From NCBI GenBank assembly GCA_002825465.1, contig PJER01000048.1, positions 1 to 29,125 of the forward strand: a stretch of 29,125 nucleotides of DNA, written 5' to 3'. The number at the start of each line of letters is the position of its first letter. Position 1 is the stretch's first letter. Both the position numbers and the translations under genes were made by a program. Under the pieces are notes generated by a model that was not told the DNA's origin, searched no databases, and was given only the letters and a program-made list of their open reading frames with translations. This DNA comes from Candidatus Thorarchaeota archaeon MP8T_1. GTDB taxonomy: Archaea > Asgardarchaeota > Thorarchaeia > Thorarchaeales > Thorarchaeaceae. This document shows positions 23,875 through 29,125 of this stretch, one piece after another.

Positions 23875-24786
23875 ATGGGACGCGTACTTGTAGCAGATCC
23901 AATCGAAGAGTCAGCTGTTGCCCAGATAAAGGCCGCAGGACTTGAAGTCGTAACGAGAAATAATGAAAAAGACGGACCAATTGAAAAACAAATCAAAGGG
24001 TTCGATTGTGTTGTGGTAAGAAGTGCTACCAAAATTACCAAAGAAGTAATTGAGGCTGCTGATAAACTGAAATTAGTTGTTCGAGCAGGCGTTGGTCTGG
24101 ATAATGTAGATTCAGAGGCTGCGAAGTCAAAGGGAATTACAGTACAAAATACTCCTGAAGCACCAACTGTTTCGGTAGCAGAGATGGTCTTCTCATTGAT
24201 GTTCTCACTTGCCAGAAAAATCACACAGGCTGATAGTTTGATGAAAACTGAGCGATGGGAGAAGAAGAAGCTCAGTGGAACAGAACTATGGAAGAAAACT
24301 ATTGGTATAGTTGGATTCGGAAGAATTGGTCAGGAAGTTGGTAAAAGGGCAAAAGCATTCGATATGGAAGTCCTTGCTTATGATGTCATAGATATTGATA
24401 GTATCTGTAAGCAGGTAGGAGCAAAAAGAGCTGATCTAGCAACCATCATTGAGAGAGCTGATTACATCACACTTCATGTCCCACTCTTACCTCAGACTAA
24501 GGGTATGTTTGGCGAGAAAGAGTTCAAAGCCATGAAGAAGACAGCTTTTATTGTCAACACATCTCGTGGAGGCGTTGTAGATGAGAAAGCTCTTCTAAAT
24601 GCCTTGAATGCAGGAGATATTGCAGGTGCAGGACTGGATGTCTTTGAGAACGAACCCCCAGTAGATTGGCAGGTTGTAAAACATCCAAATCTCATAGCAA
24701 CTCCACATTTAGCATCATCAACAGGTGAAGCTCAAGAGAGAGTTGGAGAACTCACTGCACAGAAGGTCATTGATGGTCTCAAGTAA
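23875..24786 (+). CDS. D-3-phosphoglycerate dehydrogenase-like 2-hydroxyacid dehydrogenase
   Basis: 303 residues, a D-isomer-specific NAD-dependent dehydrogenase, most like 3-phosphoglycerate dehydrogenase (first step of serine synthesis). GFGRIGQEVGKRAKAF is the Rossmann NAD site. Catalytic residues are the Arg in NTSRGGVVDE, the Glu in FENEPP and the His in PHLASST. No regulatory ACT domain follows, so the enzyme is the short form and would not respond to serine in that way. TTG 23869 opens the frame; ATG 23875 has GAGG at good spacing. Confidence 0.9.
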   Translation: MGRVLVADPIEESAVAQIKAAGLEVVTRNNEKDGPIEKQIKGFDCVVVRSATKITKEVIEAADKLKLVVRAGVGLDNVDSEAAKSKGITVQNTPEAPTVSVAEMVFSLMFSLARKITQADSLMKTERWEKKKLSGTELWKKTIGIVGFGRIGQEVGKRAKAFDMEVLAYDVIDIDSICKQVGAKRADLATIIERADYITLHVPLLPQTKGMFGEKEFKAMKKTAFIVNTSRGGVVDEKALLNALNAGDIAGAGLDVFENEPPVDWQVVKHPNLIATPHLASSTGEAQERVGELTAQKVIDGLK

Positions 24787-24808
24787 AAGAGAGGCCAAAG
24801 CGTTACAC

Positions 24809-24815
24809 CTTTAAG
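24809..24815 (+). promoter_or_regulatory. TATA-like box before the rpl15e leader
   Basis: CTTTAAG, predicting transcription start near 24838. That is about 127 bases before the rpl15e start but only about eight before the small ORF at 24846. Confidence 0.45.
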
Positions 24816-24834
24816 CAAAAGGTTTCGAGTTGGC

Positions 24835-24931
24835 TTGGTCATTGCATGCGTGCATGGCCAAACCATTCCTTTGTGTTGGCGGATACGTCCGCACGGGATG
24901 TGGCCCTTGAAGGGCTGAACCACAAACAAAG
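24835..24931 (+). ncRNA. structured leader element upstream of rpl15e
   Basis: Hairpin 1 (24835-24861): TTGGTCAT-GCA pairs with TGCATGGCCAA with a single bulged T. A three-way junction follows. CTTTGT (24869-24874) pairs with ACAAAG (24926-24931) and encloses hairpin 2 (24879-24892, GCGGA/TCCGC, loop TACG) and hairpin 3 (24900-24923, GTGG-CCCT/AGGG-CCAC with an internal bulge). The segment is more GC-rich than its surroundings. I cannot match it to a known riboswitch or guide RNA. It may be a regulatory leader of the ribosomal cluster or an independent RNA. Confidence 0.45.
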
Positions 24932-24989
24932 CGAATCTATTACGACAAAGGATGGAAAAAGCAAATGCCTACAGCATACAAGCACATGA
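24846..24989 (+). CDS. possible small ORF overlapping the rpl15e start
   Basis: A 47-codon ATG frame begins eight bases after the predicted transcription start and overlaps the first 25 bases of rpl15e in another frame. Its translation begins MRAWPNHSFVLADTSARD and continues VALEGLNHKQSESITT. The composition is protein-like, but an open run of this length can occur by chance and no family is recognised. The same bases form strong hairpins, so this may be RNA structure instead. Confidence 0.25.
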   Translation: MRAWPNHSFVLADTSARDVALEGLNHKQSESITTKDGKSKCLQHTST

Positions 24990-25549
24990 ATGAAACATGG
25001 TTAGAAGAGCAAAAAGAACGCTCTGATATTGTGAAGAACAGACTGATTGTCTGGAGAAAACAAGGTAGTATGGTCAAACTAGACAGACCTACAAGACTTG
25101 GACGAGCACGATCTCTGGGATATAAAGCAAAACAGGGCTATATCATTGTTAGAATTAAGACTGGTCGTGGCCCACGTGAAAAACCAAGACCAAGATCTGG
25201 TCGTAAGCCTAGAAGTCTAGGTGTAGTGAAATATACACCACAGAAATCACGACGCTGGATTGCTGAAGAACGAGTAGCTAGAAAATATCCGAATTTACGT
25301 GTTCTGAACTCCTATTGGGTTGGAGATGACCACAAATGGATCTGGCATGAAGTAATACTTGTAGATCCAAACCATCCAGTAATCTATAACGATCCTAATA
25401 TCAACTGGATATGTGACCCCACTCATAAGGGTAGAGACAACAGAGGACTTACATCAGCAGGTAAGAGAAGCCGAGGCTTAAGGAAGAAAGGTCAAGGTGC
25501 TGAAAAAGTCCGACCTTCCCTTGGAGCAAAGGGTAACGTCGCAAAGTAA
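24965..25549 (+). CDS. rpl15e: 50S ribosomal protein L15e
   Basis: A 194-residue large-subunit protein shared with eukaryotes, very basic. PTRLGRARSLGYKAKQGYII is the diagnostic core, and YWVGDDHKWIWHEVILVDP and RGLTSAGKRSRGLRKKG are further family blocks. The ATG at 24965 gives the standard N-terminus MPTAYKHMNETW. The nearest GG-rich site (AAAGGATGG) is over ten bases away, so initiation may depend on the structured leader. First member of a cluster with COG1325, Rpp30 and Pop5, a common archaeal arrangement. Confidence 0.96.
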   Translation: MPTAYKHMNETWLEEQKERSDIVKNRLIVWRKQGSMVKLDRPTRLGRARSLGYKAKQGYIIVRIKTGRGPREKPRPRSGRKPRSLGVVKYTPQKSRRWIAEERVARKYPNLRVLNSYWVGDDHKWIWHEVILVDPNHPVIYNDPNINWICDPTHKGRDNRGLTSAGKRSRGLRKKGQGAEKVRPSLGAKGNVAK

Positions 25550-25578
25550 TGGCGACCCATTAGTTTGAGGGAGCGGCA

Positions 25579-26037
25579 ATGCCGTTCATACGTAAAATCG
25601 AAGCCCGTGCATATGTACGGGCTACTGAAATTATAGAGCGAGTATCTAATGCTGTGCTCGCTATTTTCCCTGAAGAGATTCGACCGAATGTACTGATTGC
25701 TGAAGAATGGGTAGAAGGACAGGCAGGAGACAAGATTTCCATAATCACTGGAGTATTAGAGGATCCTGAAGATTGTGGTCATACCTTCAAATTCGTTCTC
25801 AAGAATATGAAAAAAGCTGACCTAGGAGAAATAAAACGATCAATTGACCTTCGTTTGGATGACAGAAGTGTCTTTTTTCTCAGGATTGATAAGCAAGGAG
25901 CATTTCTAAGTAAGATAAGACTAGCAAATAATGCAGATGTCATAAGATTGCAGATTTACTTCAAAGATAGTCCAAAATGCAAACCAGAAGATGCAATACA
26001 CTTCATCGAACAAAGTCTTCAGAATTCGGAGGTCTAA
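25579..26037 (+). CDS. exosome-associated RNA-binding protein, COG1325-like
   Basis: 152 residues, resembling the COG1325 family of predicted exosome subunits. FIRKIEARAYVRATEIIERV, VLIAEEWVEGQAGDKISIITG and DGRVF-like FFLRIDKQGAF are the family segments. No active-site residues are recognised, so it probably binds RNA or a partner. Its place between rpl15e and the RNase P genes matches many archaeal genomes, which is part of the evidence. The start ATG is 29 bases after rpl15e with GAGGGAGCGG nearby. Confidence 0.82.
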   Translation: MPFIRKIEARAYVRATEIIERVSNAVLAIFPEEIRPNVLIAEEWVEGQAGDKISIITGVLEDPEDCGHTFKFVLKNMKKADLGEIKRSIDLRLDDRSVFFLRIDKQGAFLSKIRLANNADVIRLQIYFKDSPKCKPEDAIHFIEQSLQNSEV

Positions 26038-26040
26038 GTA

Positions 26041-26727
26041 GTGTCAATTGATTTGGGAGTATTTGTGTCAGATATAACCAATATCAATTCATTTGGAGAG
26101 ATGGCACGGAAATTAGGACTTTCTGGAATTGCAATATCCAGTTCTAACAATGATTCATACTGGAGTCTTTCAAATGACCTGATGGTATATAGAAGAGTGA
26201 ACCTTCACGGTAAAGGGATTAACTCTGTAAGAAAACAGATTGACAAAATTCGAAGAAAGGCTATGATAGTATCAATAGATTTGAAATCCATAGATATTAC
26301 AAACTGGGCTATTGAGGATAATCGGATAGATCTTCTGACTGTAGATCCTACAGATGAAAATCGCTTGAGGAGCAGTACCGCTCGTTTGGCATCGATCTCA
26401 AACACATGCTTGGAGATTCAGATTGCACCGCTTCTCAAGACAAGTGGTCTCAATAGGTCAAAGATACTCAAATCATATAGAGAAGCAGTAAGTACAGCTA
26501 GAGATGCTGGTATGGATGTGATTATTACAAGTGGGGCGACTCATCCATTGGGATTACGATCTCCTGCTACATTGGCACATATTGGGATACTTCTAGGAAT
26601 GGACCAAGCCTATGCACAATCCTCTGCAAGGGCCATTCCGATGTCAATAATTGAGAGAAATATGAAGAAATTACAACCAGAGTTTGTGAGTAATGGAATA
26701 GAGATTATTCAGAAGGAGGAAGAATGA
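26041..26727 (+). CDS. rnp3: ribonuclease P protein component 3 (Rpp30)
   Basis: Rpp30 is a TIM-barrel-like protein of archaeal RNase P that, with Pop5, activates the catalytic RNA for tRNA 5' maturation. IDLGVFVSDITNINSFG starts the barrel. RIDLLTVDPTDENRLRS and LEIQIAPLLKTSGLNRSKIL are core strands, and GMDVIITSGATHPLGLRSP the late conserved block. Length 228 is normal. GTG start, three bases after the previous stop; the stop overlaps the next ATG (ATGA). Confidence 0.92.
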   Translation: MSIDLGVFVSDITNINSFGEMARKLGLSGIAISSSNNDSYWSLSNDLMVYRRVNLHGKGINSVRKQIDKIRRKAMIVSIDLKSIDITNWAIEDNRIDLLTVDPTDENRLRSSTARLASISNTCLEIQIAPLLKTSGLNRSKILKSYREAVSTARDAGMDVIITSGATHPLGLRSPATLAHIGILLGMDQAYAQSSARAIPMSIIERNMKKLQPEFVSNGIEIIQKEEE

Positions 26728-27035
26728 TGAAGAAAGTAAGGCGAAGATACCTCCTCTTCAAACTTCATCAGGAAGATTATCTAGTTGAAGAAAAACAACT
26801 TAGTTTATCTCTATGGAAAAGCCTTCTATCTCTCTATGGGGAGATACAGGCATCGGATTCGAAGTTATACATAATTGAATATGATGAAAAGACAGGAGAA
26901 GGGATTATTCAGTGCAGTCTTCCTTCATTGCCACAAGTTATTGCCGCTGCTGGGGTTATTGGAACAATCAATGGGACTGCTGTTTCCTTTGAACCAAGGA
27001 AGACTTCTGGGACAATTAAGAACCTAAAGAAGTAG
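26724..27035 (+). CDS. rnp2: ribonuclease P protein component 2 (Pop5)
   Basis: Pop5 has an RRM-like fold and pairs with Rpp30 on the catalytic domain of RNase P RNA. RRRYLLFKLHQED is the first strand, LSLWKSLLSLYGEIQASDSK the helix and next strand, and KTGEGIIQCSLPSLPQVIAAA the RNA-contact region. 103 residues, slightly short. ATG 26724 or the next ATG at 26727. The last 20 bases overlap the convergent JAMM gene. Confidence 0.9.
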   Translation: MMKKVRRRYLLFKLHQEDYLVEEKQLSLSLWKSLLSLYGEIQASDSKLYIIEYDEKTGEGIIQCSLPSLPQVIAAAGVIGTINGTAVSFEPRKTSGTIKNLKK

Positions 27036-27453
27036 AGTTGACATATTTGATTGGTACTTCGCTTACAGCTGTTCCATCTAGTATGTATGCTCTACTAATC
27101 CACTCTCCAGTAATTTTTGAAGAGATTAGCCACACAACATCATTCAGACGCATGTTCTTTAGGTCAGTTTTTGATGGCGCAGGAGGAGCAGGATGAGAAT
27201 GATAAATTCCAACTAAGGATTCACCTAGTTCATCAGCTTCAATTAGTAACTTATACTCAACCTCTGGATTGACTGAAAAGGAAGTCTTCCTGTTGTCTGA
27301 TTCGTTCTCCATTAATTCTGCTCTATTTACTTTCACAATATTCTTCGTGATAGTGCCAAAGAGTAGTGCAACAGCTTCGATTGGAAGGATTGATTCTGCA
27401 TGCTTAAGCAAAAGTATCAAATTTTGTTCTGAGATATGGAGCTCATAGTGCAT
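27016..27453 (-). CDS. JAMM/MPN metalloprotease-fold protein
   Basis: 145 residues of the JAB1/MPN fold, which in family members cleaves isopeptide bonds or Cys-linked sulfur carriers. The glutamate is E26 (PIEAVALLFG), and the zinc motif is YHSHPAPPAPSKTD with H85, H87, S94 and D97. The H...D spacing is nine residues against the usual ten, so the loop is one residue short; all metal ligands are nonetheless present. No ubiquitin-like gene is nearby. Its ATG overlaps the Lrp-type gene's stop by one base, so the two are one operon. Confidence 0.85.
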   Translation of the reverse strand: MHYELHISEQNLILLLKHAESILPIEAVALLFGTITKNIVKVNRAELMENESDNRKTSFSVNPEVEYKLLIEADELGESLVGIYHSHPAPPAPSKTDLKNMRLNDVVWLISSKITGEWISRAYILDGTAVSEVPIKYVNSTSLGS

Positions 27454-27908
27454 TATGGTGCACCATCAGTCGAGAATGCTGATTTAATCTCTTCAAGTAC
27501 GATACACGTTTCAGCATCTCCCATTCCTTCAATTCCACCAAGACGTTTTTCAAGGAACTGATAGAGCTCAGTTAGATCATCAACAGTAACCATCATGATA
27601 AGTCCACAAGCTCCATCAAGAAAATAGGCTTCGTTGACCTCTTTGATTTTGCTCAATTTCTTCGAGATTATTGTTGCGTGCTTCATCGCAGTCTTCACAC
27701 GAATTATCGCTCTGATACTCTTGCCAAGCTTCATAGGATCTAAGACAACAGTAAACCGTTTGATGTATCCTTCATTTTTGAGTCGATTGACTCTACGTCG
27801 AACAGTGACCTCAGTGCGGTCAATGGCAGCTGCAATATCACTAAAAGAGCGTCGACCATCTTCCTGAAGCATCGCAATAATTTTAGAATCAATCTCATCC
27901 AGTTTCAT
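27453..27908 (-). CDS. Lrp/AsnC family transcriptional regulator
   Basis: 151 residues. The N-terminal winged helix-turn-helix (LDEIDSKIIAMLQEDGRRSF onward) has the recognition region RTEVTVRRRVNRLKNEGYI. A RAM ligand-binding domain follows, with KLGKSIRAIIRVKT and CGLIMMVTVDDLTEL. Such proteins usually sense amino acids or small metabolites and often repress their own gene. A perfect 19-bp palindrome just upstream at 27922-27940 fits autoregulation. TTG 27911 opens the frame; ATG 27908 is preferred. Confidence 0.9.
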   Translation of the reverse strand: MKLDEIDSKIIAMLQEDGRRSFSDIAAAIDRTEVTVRRRVNRLKNEGYIKRFTVVLDPMKLGKSIRAIIRVKTAMKHATIISKKLSKIKEVNEAYFLDGACGLIMMVTVDDLTELYQFLEKRLGGIEGMGDAETCIVLEEIKSAFSTDGAP

Positions 27909-27921
27909 CAATATCAGCCGC

Positions 27922-27940
27922 CAATAAATCCGATTTATTG
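27922..27940. promoter_or_regulatory. 19-bp perfect palindrome, probable Lrp operator
   Basis: CAATAAATCCGATTTATTG has two 9-bp arms around one base. It lies 13 bases from the start codon and next to the transcription start predicted from the TATA box at 27962-27970, an ideal repressor position. Confidence 0.7.
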
Positions 27941-27961
27941 TTTGAATGTTCGAAATCGTAC

Positions 27962-27970
27962 ATATATATT
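27962..27970 (-). promoter_or_regulatory. TATA box of the Lrp-JAMM operon
   Basis: AATATATAT on the minus strand. Transcription start would fall near 27940, at the edge of the palindrome. Confidence 0.6.
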
Positions 27971-28025
27971 AGTCTATATGAGTGAACTCGCAAGTTTAGA
28001 TTTAGGAAATCTGTGGATAAATGAG

Positions 28026-28844
28026 TTAGAGTACTCGCAGTTCCTCTTTTAGGATTGCATCTTCATGCGGTAACATTATTGCATACAATTCAATGTGGTC
28101 AATCAGTCCCTTTGCATTTCGAATCTTTTGTTCAAGAAGCTCCTGAATCTGGAAGATTCCTGATACATTGGTCATGTTTACTTCAATACGAACCGTCTTG
28201 GTCTGACCAGGGCGAATCTTAACGTCTTGAATAGCCATTGCAGACGCAGAGTGAATGTTAACACTTCCAGCTTCAAATGGGATTCTTGCCCTTCCTTTTG
28301 TCATATCTAATGCATCAGCTATTCCCACTATTCCACCTTCAACTGTATATGGTGGTGCTACTACATCATGACAGTAGATTGCATGCAAAACATGGCTTCT
28401 GATCTGTACCCGTTTTCGGTGATCATCTGGATACACTTTTCCAAGAATTCTATCAAGTATACCGATTGATAGTACTACAGAGAATTCATCATGATTAGTT
28501 CTTCCTACAGACATTCCAATGTCATGAAGATAGCATCCAAGCATGACTACGAGCTCAGCATCATTCATATCTCCCAGTTCTTCTTTGATTACTGAAGGTT
28601 GGAGACCCTTACTAAGCTCTCGTAATAATTTGATTCCATTCTTAGTTACAATTAGCGAATGAGTATGACCATGGTCAGAATATCCCATTCTGTCAATAGC
28701 CATTCTGTTACTATCTTCTAGTAGAGTTTGAACTTCAATATCCTTTTCAATTTCGTTAAATGCAAGTGTACAAACTTTGTTATCCTTCAATAATTTAAGG
28801 ACTCTATTTCTGAGTGTGCTTCGTTGTTTTGGGCTTTTTGCCAT
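28026..28844 (-). CDS. HD-domain phosphohydrolase-like protein
   Basis: 272 residues with an HD metal-dependent phosphohydrolase fold. DHGHTHSLIV supplies the first histidine, CYLHDIGM the central His-Asp pair (H107, D108), and later His residues with GIADALDMTKGRARIPF the final Asp (D177). The last ~90 residues form a separate beta-rich domain (TKTVRIEVNMTNVSGIFQI) of unknown role. The substrate, perhaps a nucleotide, is unknown. An AGGGGG site at 28853-28858 precedes the ATG. It is a single-gene unit upstream of the Lrp operon on the same strand. Confidence 0.85.
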   Translation of the reverse strand: MAKSPKQRSTLRNRVLKLLKDNKVCTLAFNEIEKDIEVQTLLEDSNRMAIDRMGYSDHGHTHSLIVTKNGIKLLRELSKGLQPSVIKEELGDMNDAELVVMLGCYLHDIGMSVGRTNHDEFSVVLSIGILDRILGKVYPDDHRKRVQIRSHVLHAIYCHDVVAPPYTVEGGIVGIADALDMTKGRARIPFEAGSVNIHSASAMAIQDVKIRPGQTKTVRIEVNMTNVSGIFQIQELLEQKIRNAKGLIDHIELYAIMLPHEDAILKEELRVL

Positions 28845-28931
28845 ATATTCGGCCCCCTAATTTTGTATCTTAATTCAATTCTGTTTATCAGCTAATTAGG
28901 TAATAAATGAGATACTGGCACAATAATCAAC

Positions 28932-28983
28932 CAGATTCTATTTCCTCAGTCTATGCTGTAAATGAGCTGAGTCAGATTCTATT
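28932..28983. repeat. 11-bp direct repeat upstream of the HD gene
   Basis: CAGATTCTATT occurs at 28932-28942 and 28973-28983, 41 bases apart. The rest of 28845-29069 shows nothing I can name. Confidence 0.2.
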
Positions 28984-29069
28984 ATTTTCTACACCAGAAG
29001 TATGGTGTCTGTTCCAATATGAACTAATGGTAATAGGCACGAAGAGCTGTACATATCACAATTACTATT

Positions 29070-29125
29070 CTATGTGATTGTAAAATCTGTCTTACAGATT
29101 TCTCCTGTCTTCAGGTCAATCTTGC
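29070..29125 (-). CDS. C-terminal end of a gene running in from the right edge
   Basis: On the minus strand an open frame enters from the edge and ends at a TAG (29070-29072), reading KIDLKTGEICKTDFTIT at its end. The pattern looks like a protein tail, but 17 residues cannot identify a family. Confidence 0.35.
   Translation of the reverse strand, partial: KIDLKTGEICKTDFTIT

Noticed and set aside
23774..23980. N-terminal extension of the flavin reductase
   Set aside because: These 69 codons are antisense to the dehydrogenase gene and its promoter; the internal ATG has a ribosome-binding site and fits the family.
24896..24925. kink-turn or H/ACA guide RNA in the rpl15e leader
   Set aside because: A CTGA and a terminal ACA are there, but the opposite GA and a pseudouridylation pocket are missing.
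1..29125. CRISPR array, insertion sequence or prophage
   Set aside because: No regularly spaced repeats, transposase, integrase or phage genes were seen on either strand.

Overview
The window is archaeal chromosomal DNA. Every informational gene is of the archaeal/eukaryotic type: DnaG-type primase, Pelota, S6e, aIF2-gamma, RpoE1 (Rpb7), Spt4, S24e, S27ae, L15e, RNase P subunits Rpp30 and Pop5, and an initiator tRNA with an A1:U72 pair. Promoters look archaeal, with TATA-like boxes about 25-35 bases before starts that often lack a Shine-Dalgarno site, and TTG and GTG starts are common. An uncultured lineage, possibly Asgard (Thorarchaeota-like), is my impression from protein style only; the sequence I can read does not prove it.

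Layout. 1-746 has no convincing intact gene: a possible frameshifted partial gene on the minus strand at the edge, then several strong hairpins. 747-4731 (+) holds dnaG, a LonB-like AAA ATPase without a protease domain, and pelota. 4732-7493 (-) is a compact operon of a TtuA/NcsA-like tRNA thiolase, a minimal nucleotidyltransferase and a radical SAM protein. 7568-9231 (-) has an unknown helical protein and a site-2 protease. 9396-13081 (+) is the translation/transcription cluster rps6e, aIF2-gamma, PIN, rpoE1, spt4, rps24e, rps27ae. 13131-14766 (-) encodes three membrane proteins, two of them tandem paralogues. The initiator tRNA is at 14885.

15048-18057 is mixed accessory metabolism: a secreted OB-fold-like protein, DUF362, TIGR04076, metallo-beta-lactamase fold and an unknown protein. 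18260-21235 (-) is a redox/metal-cluster type operon: two NifX-like proteins, two MinD-type ATPases with inserted ferredoxin domains, and a DUF134 regulator. A pair of near-identical palindromes lies in its promoter. 21394 onward gives a YchF/Obg-like GTPase, an unknown protein, a flavin reductase and a 2-hydroxyacid dehydrogenase. 24846-27035 (+) is an RNA-processing cluster: a structured leader or small ORF, rpl15e, the COG1325 exosome-associated protein, Rpp30 and Pop5. The right end (-) has a JAMM protein, an Lrp-type regulator with a perfect 19-bp palindrome in its promoter, an HD-domain protein and the tail of one more gene.

Functional themes are RNA synthesis, processing and quality control (DnaG, Pelota, PIN, COG1325, RNase P) and tRNA modification. 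The least explained parts are the structured, partly coding leader before rpl15e, the DnaG N-terminus with no standard start codon, the hairpin-rich 390-660 stretch, and the uncharacterised radical SAM/nucleotidyltransferase/thiolase operon.
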